This document shows positions 21,488 through 27,989 of a stretch of DNA of 36,356 nucleotides, one piece after another. A model generated the notes under the pieces. The model searched no databases, was not told the origin of the DNA, and worked only from the letters and a program-made list of their open reading frames with translations. Numbering within the stretch: the stretch's first letter is position 1; the number at the start of each line of letters is the position of its first letter. The position numbers were made by a program, and so were the translations under genes. Origin of the DNA: DATLBA01 sp035527275 (GTDB lineage: Bacteria; Planctomycetota; Phycisphaerae; FEN-1346); assembly GCA_035527275.1 (NCBI GenBank), contig DATLBA010000041.1:1-36356 (forward strand). Reading direction: 5' to 3'.

Positions 21488-21859
21488 ATGCCGACCATTA
21501 ACCAACTCGTCCGAAAGGGGCGCAAGCGGCAGCGGCGCAAGACCAAGAGTCAGGCCCTGGGCCGCTGCCCGCAGCGGCGGGGCGTGTGCACGCTCGTCCG
21601 AACAATGACGCCGAAAAAGCCGAACTCGGCGCTTCGGAAGATCGCGCGCGTCCGCCTGTCGAACGGCAAGGAAGTCACGGCCTATATCCCCGGGATTGAC
21701 CATAACCTTCAGGAACACTCGATCGTGCTGGTCCGTGGCGGCCGCGTGCGCGACTTGCCGGGCGTGCGTTACCACATCGTGCGCGGAACGCTCGATACGC
21801 TCGGCGTGGAAAATCGCCGCCAGGGGCGTTCCAAGTACGGGAGCAGGAAGAGCAAGTAG
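21488..21859 (+). CDS. rpsL: 30S ribosomal protein S12
   Basis: A 123-residue S12 of the decoding centre. The family blocks TPKKPNSALRK (Lys43), HNLQEHSIVLVRGGRVRDLPGVRYH and RSKYGSRK are present. In E. coli numbering Lys43 is kept, but position 88 is Arg rather than the usual Lys. K88R is a known streptomycin-resistance substitution in other bacteria, so this organism may be less sensitive by nature. The ATG at 21488 starts at the family's conserved MPTINQLVRKGR, 34 bases after rpoC. Confidence 0.97.
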   Translation: MPTINQLVRKGRKRQRRKTKSQALGRCPQRRGVCTLVRTMTPKKPNSALRKIARVRLSNGKEVTAYIPGIDHNLQEHSIVLVRGGRVRDLPGVRYHIVRGTLDTLGVENRRQGRSKYGSRKSK

Positions 21860-21894
21860 GCCGAATCGGAACATCCGATGGCCGGGAGATCAGA

Positions 21895-22371
21895 ATGGCC
21901 TATAAGAAGTGGACCGCTGGCCATACCCACTTGAAGCGGGACCCGAGGTTCGGCAGCGACCTCGTCCAGAAGTTCGTCAACTCGATGATGTGGGACGGCA
22001 AGAAAGCGACGGCCCAGCGCGCTTTCTACCGCGCGATGGACATCATCGCCGATCGGGTCAAGGACGCCGAGCCCCTTGACGTCTTCACCCAGGCGGTTGA
22101 AAACGTCAAGCCGCGCATCGAGGTCCGCTCCAAGCGCGTCGGCGGGGCGACCTATCAGGTGCCGATGCAGGTGAACGAGAAGCGGAGGCTCGGCCTGGCG
22201 ACCCGATGGATTCTCCAGGCGGTGCGGGGCCGGTCGGGCAAGCCGGTGGCCGACCGCCTCGCCGAGGAACTTGTTGCGGCTTACCGCAGGGAGGGGACCG
22301 CGATCCAGACACGCGAGAACATCCACCGAATGGCCGAGGCCAACAAGGCCTTCGCCCACTTCGCGTGGTAA
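21895..22371 (+). CDS. rpsG: 30S ribosomal protein S7
   Basis: A 158-residue S7, which nucleates assembly of the 30S head and contacts E-site tRNA. Recognisable blocks are DPRFGSDLVQKFVNSMMWDGKKATAQRAFYRAMD, KPRIEVRSKRVGGATYQVPMQVNEKRR and the C-terminal NIHRMAEANKAFAHFAW. It follows rpsL by 35 bases and precedes fusA, the normal str operon order. Confidence 0.97.
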   Translation: MAYKKWTAGHTHLKRDPRFGSDLVQKFVNSMMWDGKKATAQRAFYRAMDIIADRVKDAEPLDVFTQAVENVKPRIEVRSKRVGGATYQVPMQVNEKRRLGLATRWILQAVRGRSGKPVADRLAEELVAAYRREGTAIQTRENIHRMAEANKAFAHFAW

Positions 22372-22378
22372 TCCGGCC

Positions 22379-22432
22379 GGGACCTGTCGGCGCGGGGTCG
22401 CAGGTCCCGATTTCTTTGCCTCTATCGGGACC
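22379..22432 (+). promoter_or_regulatory. Mutually exclusive hairpins ahead of fusA
   Basis: Three segments can pair in two ways. GGGACCTG (22379-22386) is complementary to CAGGTCCC (22401-22408), and the T-rich GATTTCTTT follows, which looks like a weak intrinsic terminator. The overlapping GGTCCCGA (22403-22410) is also perfectly complementary to TCGGGACC (22425-22432). Both stems are 8 bp, so forming one excludes the other, as in attenuators. The third segment includes the recurrent word GCCTCTATCG. This may lower or control fusA expression relative to rpsL-rpsG. Confidence 0.55.
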
Positions 22433-22525
22433 AAACATGCAGCCGCCTTGGCTAGAAAGGCGGCAAAGAAGAACCGAAGGGAACGGCCACGCGCGCTGCG
22501 CGCGCCGGATTCCTTGCGTGAAACC

Positions 22526-24604
22526 ATGAGCACCGAATCGCTCGAAAAAATCCGAAACATCGGCATCACCGCGCACATCGACGCCGGTAAGACCACGGTC
22601 ACCGAGCGCGTCCTCTTCTACGCCGGCAAGACCTACAAGATGGGCGAGGTCCACGACGGCACCGCCGTCATGGACTTCGACCCCGAAGAGCAGCAGCGCG
22701 GCATCACGATTCATTTGGCGGCAACGACCCTGCCGTGGAAAGGTCACACCATCAACCTCATCGACACGCCGGGCCACGTGGACTTCACGGTCGAGGTCGA
22801 GCGCTCGCTACGGGTCCTGGACGGCTGCATCGTGGTTTTTTGCGGCGTCGGAGGCGTCGAGGCTCAAAGCGAAACCGTGTGGCGGCAGGCGGACCGTTAC
22901 GGCGTGGCGCGCCTCGCGTTCATCAACAAACTCGACCGCGTCGGCGCGGATTGGGAACGGGTCGTCTCGGAGATTCGCAAGCGGCTCCATCCGCGGACGG
23001 TGGTGGTCCAGATTCCCATCGGCCAGGGCGCCGATTTCCGCGGCGTCGTCGATGTGGTCCGCATGCGCGCCGTTTACTTCCCCGACGAACTCGGGGCACG
23101 GGTTGAGGAGGCCGACGTTCCCGACGAACTTCGGGCCGACGCCGAGGCCGCCCGGGAGCAACTCGTCGAACAGGTGACCGAAGTGGACGACGACCTGATG
23201 CACAAATACCTCGAAGATCATCGCGTCGCCGCCGAGGATTTGAAGGCCGCCATCCGCACCGGCTGCATCCGGTCGAAGTTGGTGCCCTGTTTGTGCGGCG
23301 CGGCCCTTCGGAACAAAGGCATCCAGCCGCTGATGGATGCCGTCAACGACTATCTGCCCAGCCCGTTGGAGGTGGGGGCCGTGACGGGCCACGCGGTCGG
23401 GAAGCGCGGCGAAACAAAAGAGGTCATGGTCAAGCCCGACCCGGGGGAACCGTTCGTCGGGCTGGTCTTCAAGATCACCTCGGATGCCCACGGCGACCTG
23501 CATTGGGTCCGGGTGTATCGGGGTCGCCTGAAGGCCGGCATGCGGGTTCTCAATCCGACCCGCAACAAGAAGGAAAACGTCCAACGCCTGTGGCGGATGC
23601 ACGCGGACGAGCGGATTCGAGAGGACCGGGTTTCGGCGGGCGACATCATCGCGGTCGTCGGCCTCAGGGAATCGGTGACGGGTGAGACCATCTGCGACAC
23701 CCGCCACCCCGTGTGCCTGGAGAAGATCGGCGTGTTGAAGACGGTCATCTCGATGGCCATCGAGCCCCGCTCCGCCGACGACCGCGCACGGCTCGGCGAA
23801 GCGCTCAACATTCTCGCGCGAGAAGACCCGACCTTCGAGTACCGCGTGGACCCGGACACAGGCCAGACCATCATCTCCGGCATGGGCGAACTGCACCTGG
23901 AAGTGTTGAAGAACCGGATGCTGCGGGATTTCAAGGTGGACGCGGCGGTGGGGCGGCCGCGCGTCGCCTACCGCGAGACGATCCGCGAGACCGTCGAAGC
24001 CGAGGGCCGGTTCATTCGCCAGACCGGTGGCCACGGTCAATACGGGGTGGTCAAGATCCGCGTCGAGCCGACCGCCGGCGGCGACATGGAGGCCGAACCG
24101 GTCACGTTTAAGAATGCCATCAAGGGCGGGGCGATCCCGACCGAGTTCATCCGCGCGGTGAAGCAGGGCATTCGCGAGGCCGCCGCCGCAGGCATCGAAA
24201 CCGGCTATCCACTTATCCGCGTGAAGGTCACGATCCTCGATGGGCGATACCACGAGGTGGACTCGTCGGACATCGCGTTTGAGGCGGCGGGAAGCCTGGC
24301 CCTCCGGGCGGCCGTCGAAAAGGTCGGCGTCCGCCTGCTGGAGCCGATTATGCGGCTCCAGGTAGTCGCGCCGAATGAGTATTTCGGGGATGTGACGGCC
24401 GATCTGATGGCCCACCGGGCCGACATCACGGGTACGGAACTGCGTGGCACGACCCGGGTTATCGCGGCCATGGTGCCCTTGGCGACCATGTTCGGCTACG
24501 CGACCACCGTCCGCAGTCTGACCCAGGGTCGGGCGACGTACTCGATGGAACTGGCCCATTATGCAGCCGTGCCGGACGAGGTGGCCAGAGACCTGCTCGC
24601 CTGA
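22526..24604 (+). CDS. fusA: Elongation factor G
   Basis: A 692-residue GTPase that drives translocation on the ribosome. It has the P-loop AHIDAGKT, a canonical switch I (QQRGITI), DTPGH and NKLD. Domains II-V follow, with GELHLEVLKNR in domain III, the domain IV loop TGGHGQYGVV and the C-terminal MFGYATTVRSLTQGRATYSM. The ATG is the natural family start (MSTESLEKIRNIGITAHID); no clear ribosome-binding site precedes it. Planctomycetes often encode several EF-G paralogues, and whether this is the main one cannot be told here; the str position favours that. The stop codon directly abuts an oppositely oriented RHS remnant. Confidence 0.96.
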   Translation: MSTESLEKIRNIGITAHIDAGKTTVTERVLFYAGKTYKMGEVHDGTAVMDFDPEEQQRGITIHLAATTLPWKGHTINLIDTPGHVDFTVEVERSLRVLDGCIVVFCGVGGVEAQSETVWRQADRYGVARLAFINKLDRVGADWERVVSEIRKRLHPRTVVVQIPIGQGADFRGVVDVVRMRAVYFPDELGARVEEADVPDELRADAEAAREQLVEQVTEVDDDLMHKYLEDHRVAAEDLKAAIRTGCIRSKLVPCLCGAALRNKGIQPLMDAVNDYLPSPLEVGAVTGHAVGKRGETKEVMVKPDPGEPFVGLVFKITSDAHGDLHWVRVYRGRLKAGMRVLNPTRNKKENVQRLWRMHADERIREDRVSAGDIIAVVGLRESVTGETICDTRHPVCLEKIGVLKTVISMAIEPRSADDRARLGEALNILAREDPTFEYRVDPDTGQTIISGMGELHLEVLKNRMLRDFKVDAAVGRPRVAYRETIRETVEAEGRFIRQTGGHGQYGVVKIRVEPTAGGDMEAEPVTFKNAIKGGAIPTEFIRAVKQGIREAAAAGIETGYPLIRVKVTILDGRYHEVDSSDIAFEAAGSLALRAAVEKVGVRLLEPIMRLQVVAPNEYFGDVTADLMAHRADITGTELRGTTRVIAAMVPLATMFGYATTVRSLTQGRATYSMELAHYAAVPDEVARDLLA

Positions 24605-25041
24605 CGGCGGCCGCCTGTGTCGGTGAGGGCCGTGACGTTGAAATTCGCATCCGTCGCATAATACAGCGTCTCGTCCAGTTCGTCGTTGCCCGTCGTGTCG
24701 CGATCCCTCAGGACGGGCGAATCGATGTAACGCTGTGACCAGACGTACTGGACCTTGGGCTGGAGGCTCTCCGGCGCGCCCGCGCCCTCCCGCGTCTCCA
24801 GCACCTGCCACGACCCGTTGTAGTAGTAATCATAGGTCGCGTCGGGGTCACCCTGAACAACTTTCTGGATCCTTCGATTGAGCCCATCGTAACGGCAGGT
24901 GGCGAGGAGGTCCCGCGGCTCACCGTTGTCGTCGCCGTAAGCCGCCACGAGGCGATTCCAGGCGGCCCACTTGTAGTGCTGCCCTGTGGTCTCATCGCCG
25001 GGTTTCGGACCGGAGGTTTGGTTCCCCGCCCGGTCGTGCAA
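24605..25041 (-). pseudogene. RHS/YD-repeat core fragment
   Basis: About 145 codons read without a stop as RHS-type sequence: HDRAGNQTSGPKPGDETTGQHYKWAAWNRLVAAY, then YDGLNRRIQKVV, YDYYYNGSWQVLE, and TLYYATDANFNVTALTDT. Intact RHS proteins are very large secreted or surface proteins whose variable ends are often toxins. This piece starts abruptly with no start context and stops matching RHS at ALTDT, a few bases from the fusA stop codon. The expected following strand (usually VVERY.YDPYG) is missing; the frame simply runs on into antisense fusA. It is therefore a fragment, not a functional gene. Confidence 0.8.
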
Positions 25042-25375
25042 ACCGCCACATTAGCAGCCCGTAGAACACAGAAAAAGCACCAAGCAAAACCAACACAGAA
25101 GGGACTTCCCAACCTAGGGACACATGGCACAGCGTAGCGGCACCGGCGGCACAATACCCCGCCACGGGCGCTAGCACATACTCGCGATCCCATTTCCTGC
25201 CCGCGAGCCTGGCCGCAGCCCAAGTCAAGAGCCCGCCCGTGGATATACCCACTACTACAAACGCAGTGCCGAGCGCCACAGAGTCAGTCAGCCGCCCGCT
25301 AAAGTACGCTGCGACTCCGCCAGCCAGAATAGCGGGAATCCCCCTCACTAAACGCTTTTTAGCCTGGGATAACAT
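24992..25375 (-). CDS. Small hypothetical membrane protein
   Basis: About 127 residues with four likely membrane helices: IPAILAGGVAAYF, VALGTAFVVVGISTGGLLTWAA, YVLAPVAGYCAAGAATLC and VPSVLVLLGAFSVFYGLLMW. I do not recognise the family. The last 16 or so residues (ARPGGEPNLRSETRR) are the RHS fragment read in a different frame, so the original C-terminus was lost or replaced at the junction near 25040. Start choice is uncertain: ATG at 25375 has a distant GAGG, and ATG at 25417 is possible. The region is clearly more A/T-rich than its neighbours, which fits transfer. Membrane immunity proteins are common next to RHS toxins, so an immunity role is a speculative option. Confidence 0.45.
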   Translation of the reverse strand: MLSQAKKRLVRGIPAILAGGVAAYFSGRLTDSVALGTAFVVVGISTGGLLTWAAARLAGRKWDREYVLAPVAGYCAAGAATLCHVSLGWEVPSVLVLLGAFSVFYGLLMWRFARPGGEPNLRSETRR

Positions 25376-25436
25376 CACCGTATCATGCCTCACTAAAGAC
25401 GTTGCTCTCAATCCCATACTATCGCGAGAGTTCGGG

Positions 25437-25478
25437 GGACCGCGTTCGGTCGCCGCGGCGACCACGCGGTCCTTTTTT
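25437..25478 (+). terminator. Strong intrinsic terminator (plus-strand orientation)
   Basis: GGACCGCG (25437-25444) pairs with CGCGGTCC (25465-25472). Inside, GGTCGCC and GGCGACC form a second stem across two bases, giving about 15 bp, and six T follow at 25473-25478. In the minus direction no T run follows, so it serves plus-strand transcription. The only plus-strand gene upstream is fusA, 830 bases away, so this is probably the terminator of the whole tuf-rpoBC-str transcript, separated from fusA by the RHS fragment. Confidence 0.85.
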
Positions 25479-25505
25479 GGCGCCGGCGGCTTTGGAGAAA
25501 CGGCC

Positions 25506-25580
25506 GCGGGGGATAAACCCGCCCAAGGGACTGGCGGGCAAGCCCGCCCAACAGGCCGGCGGGTAAACCCCTGCGCTACG
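25506..25580. repeat. Palindromic dispersed repeat at the DUF4340 gene end
   Basis: A run of short palindromes: GCGGGGGATAAACCCGC, then GGCGGGC-aa-GCCCGCC (25533-25548), then GGCGGGTAAACCCC followed by GCGCTACG. It shares GGGGATAAACCC and the terminal GCGCTACG with the element at 30906-30968. The stop codon of the DUF4340 gene (TAG at 25576-25578, minus strand) lies in its terminal GTAGCGC, so the element may have shaped the protein's end. Confidence 0.65.
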
Positions 25581-27942
25581 GCGACTCCTTTTCAGCCGCC
25601 TTCTTGAGGGACTCGGTCGCATCGAGGATGCTCTTTAAATCCCGACCGGCGAGGATGGCGACGCGCTTGCCGCCCTCGACCATCGCATAGCGGAGGGGCT
25701 TTCCTTCGATGAGGTCGGCGACGTTCTCCGGCACACGGGTGTCGGAGACAAGGAGCGTGACGGTTTCCTCCTTGGCGGCAAACGTGATGCGGAAGGCGGG
25801 CTCTTCGAGGCCGAACTGTTTGAGGTCCTTGGCGTCATAGGCGGCCCAGCGGGCGGCGACGAGGCGCGCGACGGCCGTGGCCAGCCCCGCCGGGGCCAGG
25901 TCGCCAGCGGCGTCCGCCTCGCCGACGGTTTGGCCGGACTCGTCCACGCGCTGCCATTTGCCGTCCTCCTTGGCCAGGCGCATCCGGGCCTCCCCGGCGG
26001 CGATTTCCAGCCGGTCGATGTCGTAGGAAGCCACGTCCGTCAGCGTCGGCGCGAGCGGCTCGGCAGCCACGTCGGAGAGAAGGCGGTCGGGCGCCTTGAA
26101 GACGAGGTCGCCGCCCTGGAGGCGGCCGAGGACCGAGCCGTCGTCTTGAACGGTGAGGTGAAGAACCTTTTCCTCGGGTTTTGCACCTTCCTCCGGCGGC
26201 CCCAGGGTGACGGTGCAGAGGACCTGGCCGGTTTCGAGGCCGTAGGATTTGAAGTCGCTGGTGGCGGCCACGAAGGATTCGCACACCAGGTTCTCCAACT
26301 GTTTGAGGAGGCCGGGGACGAACGATTCGCGCGGCTCGGCCTCGATGGGCCGGATGAGGCGCCACGTGTCCTCGCTTTTCTCAAGAATGAGAGTCCGGTC
26401 GGGGGTCTGGACGGTGAGGCGCGTGGCCCGTTTCGCGTCGAACGCCAGGATTTGCTTGTTCCGGTAGGCGAGCCATTCCTTGTTGGTCCAGTCCAGATTC
26501 GTTTCGTTGACGCGACCGATCCAATCCTCGCGGACGTTGCGGACGAGGGTGCGGGATTCAGCGGTGCCGCCCACGTCCATTCCGCGCGGCGCCGCTTCGC
26601 CCTCCAGTTGGATGCGCAGTTCGGTCTGGGGTTCGCCGAAGCCCTGGGGCAATTCTTCTTTCAGGTCGGCGAGAAAATAGACGACCTTGAGGCCGGCGGC
26701 TTCCTCGAGGAGGCCGTCCACGCTGTCGGAGTCGGCGGGCATCTCCGGACGGCCTGGGACCGTGAGCCTCCACACATCGTCCACCTTGGCCAGTTCCAAC
26801 TCGCCCGCTTCTGTTTTCAGATGAATGCGCTTGGCCTGGTCTTTCCTGACGGCCAGGACGCGCTGGTCGCGGATGTCGGCGGCGGATTTGTCGAGGTCCT
26901 TGAACGTCTCGGCGTCGGCGCTGACGACGCAGGCGTCGTCGGTCGTCACGTGGGCGGTTTCGTCCTTGACGTCGGCCCAGGAGCCGAACTTCAACGTGAC
27001 GGCTTTGACGGGTTCGGGCCTGGCCTCCGGCTTCTCGTCGCCGGCCGGGTCACCCTCGCCCTCGGGCGGCTGCTCGGCCTTTTCGGGCTCGGGAGCCTTC
27101 TTCCAGAGGGTGACGGAGAGGCGCGGCTCATCGAGGCCGTACCGGGCGAGGTCCTTCGGCGCATCGTCGATGAATTCGGCGGCGCGGACGCCGAGGGCGG
27201 AGCCGAGAAGACCGGAGACCACGTCGCCGTCGGCGCGAGCGGTCAGGGGTTCGGAGAGAACCCACCGGTCGGCGCCTTCTTCGGCGCGTTGGATGCGGAC
27301 GCGGCTTTCCTTGCGCTCCAGGTCGATGCGGACAACGTCGCCGCGCGCCAGGTCCATGAGTTTGCGCCGGCGGTATTCGCCGACGGGTTTGCGGGCCTCC
27401 TCGAGGAGGTCGGCCGACTCGAGGACCACGGTCTTGGCGGGCCGGTCGGTGCGGACGTAAAGGTGGTTGCCGAAGGCGCTCTTGTTGCCGACGTCGATGG
27501 TGATGGTGCGGGCGGGCTGCTCGCCGGTCGCTTTGACGGAGAGGATTACGCGAAAGGCGGGCTCCTCCAGGCCGAGGGCGGCGAGGCTCGGCGCGTCCGG
27601 AGCGCCCGGCTCGATGGCCTGGCGATACTTGGCCTCGACGGCGGCGCGCGCAAGGGACCGCGCCTGCCAATCGTCGGCCGGATAGTCCACCGGTTTTGCG
27701 AGGCGCCAGGTTCCGTCCTTCCGGACCAGGACGAGGTGCTCTGTCATCCGGTCGCCTTGGCTGCGCGCAAGGAGCGTTAGCGTCTCGACATCGTCGGCGG
27801 AAGCGTCCTCGATTAAAGCGAACGTCCGGGCGGGTTCCGGCGGCGCAGGGACCTCGCCGGTCAACCTGTCGCGGAAGGCGTAAAGGAGCGCGGCGGCGAG
27901 GACCACAATGGCCGCGAGAACGAGCGTCGTCGAATACTTCAT
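25576..27942 (-). CDS. DUF4340 domain protein of a Gld-like ABC operon
   Basis: A 788-residue protein with one N-terminal membrane helix (about 6-25, TLVLAAIVVLAAALLYAF), then a long soluble, probably periplasmic or extracytoplasmic, repetitive region. Repeated units of the type FALIEDASADDVETLTL, GLEEPAFRVILSVKA and YDIDRLEIAAGEARMRLAKEDGKWQ are typical of DUF4340. Such genes follow GldG-like genes in planctomycete ABC-transporter operons; the substrate is unknown. The ATG has a GGAGG site and begins 47 bases after the GldG-like gene. There is a charged Pro/Glu-rich linker (EKAEQPPEGEGDPAGDEKPE) near residue 290. Confidence 0.85.
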   Translation of the reverse strand: MKYSTTLVLAAIVVLAAALLYAFRDRLTGEVPAPPEPARTFALIEDASADDVETLTLLARSQGDRMTEHLVLVRKDGTWRLAKPVDYPADDWQARSLARAAVEAKYRQAIEPGAPDAPSLAALGLEEPAFRVILSVKATGEQPARTITIDVGNKSAFGNHLYVRTDRPAKTVVLESADLLEEARKPVGEYRRRKLMDLARGDVVRIDLERKESRVRIQRAEEGADRWVLSEPLTARADGDVVSGLLGSALGVRAAEFIDDAPKDLARYGLDEPRLSVTLWKKAPEPEKAEQPPEGEGDPAGDEKPEARPEPVKAVTLKFGSWADVKDETAHVTTDDACVVSADAETFKDLDKSAADIRDQRVLAVRKDQAKRIHLKTEAGELELAKVDDVWRLTVPGRPEMPADSDSVDGLLEEAAGLKVVYFLADLKEELPQGFGEPQTELRIQLEGEAAPRGMDVGGTAESRTLVRNVREDWIGRVNETNLDWTNKEWLAYRNKQILAFDAKRATRLTVQTPDRTLILEKSEDTWRLIRPIEAEPRESFVPGLLKQLENLVCESFVAATSDFKSYGLETGQVLCTVTLGPPEEGAKPEEKVLHLTVQDDGSVLGRLQGGDLVFKAPDRLLSDVAAEPLAPTLTDVASYDIDRLEIAAGEARMRLAKEDGKWQRVDESGQTVGEADAAGDLAPAGLATAVARLVAARWAAYDAKDLKQFGLEEPAFRITFAAKEETVTLLVSDTRVPENVADLIEGKPLRYAMVEGGKRVAILAGRDLKSILDATESLKKAAEKESP

Positions 27943-27989
27943 TGCTGCCTCCTGCGTTACCCGGTTGCGGACCGTGGTTGCGAGACGGT

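Noticed and set aside
25930..27780. 616-codon open frame opposite the DUF4340 gene
   Set aside because: It is a shadow frame of strong codon bias. Its product is a Gly/Val/Asp-rich repeat of no known fold, while the minus-strand frame has the correct start, signal and family features.
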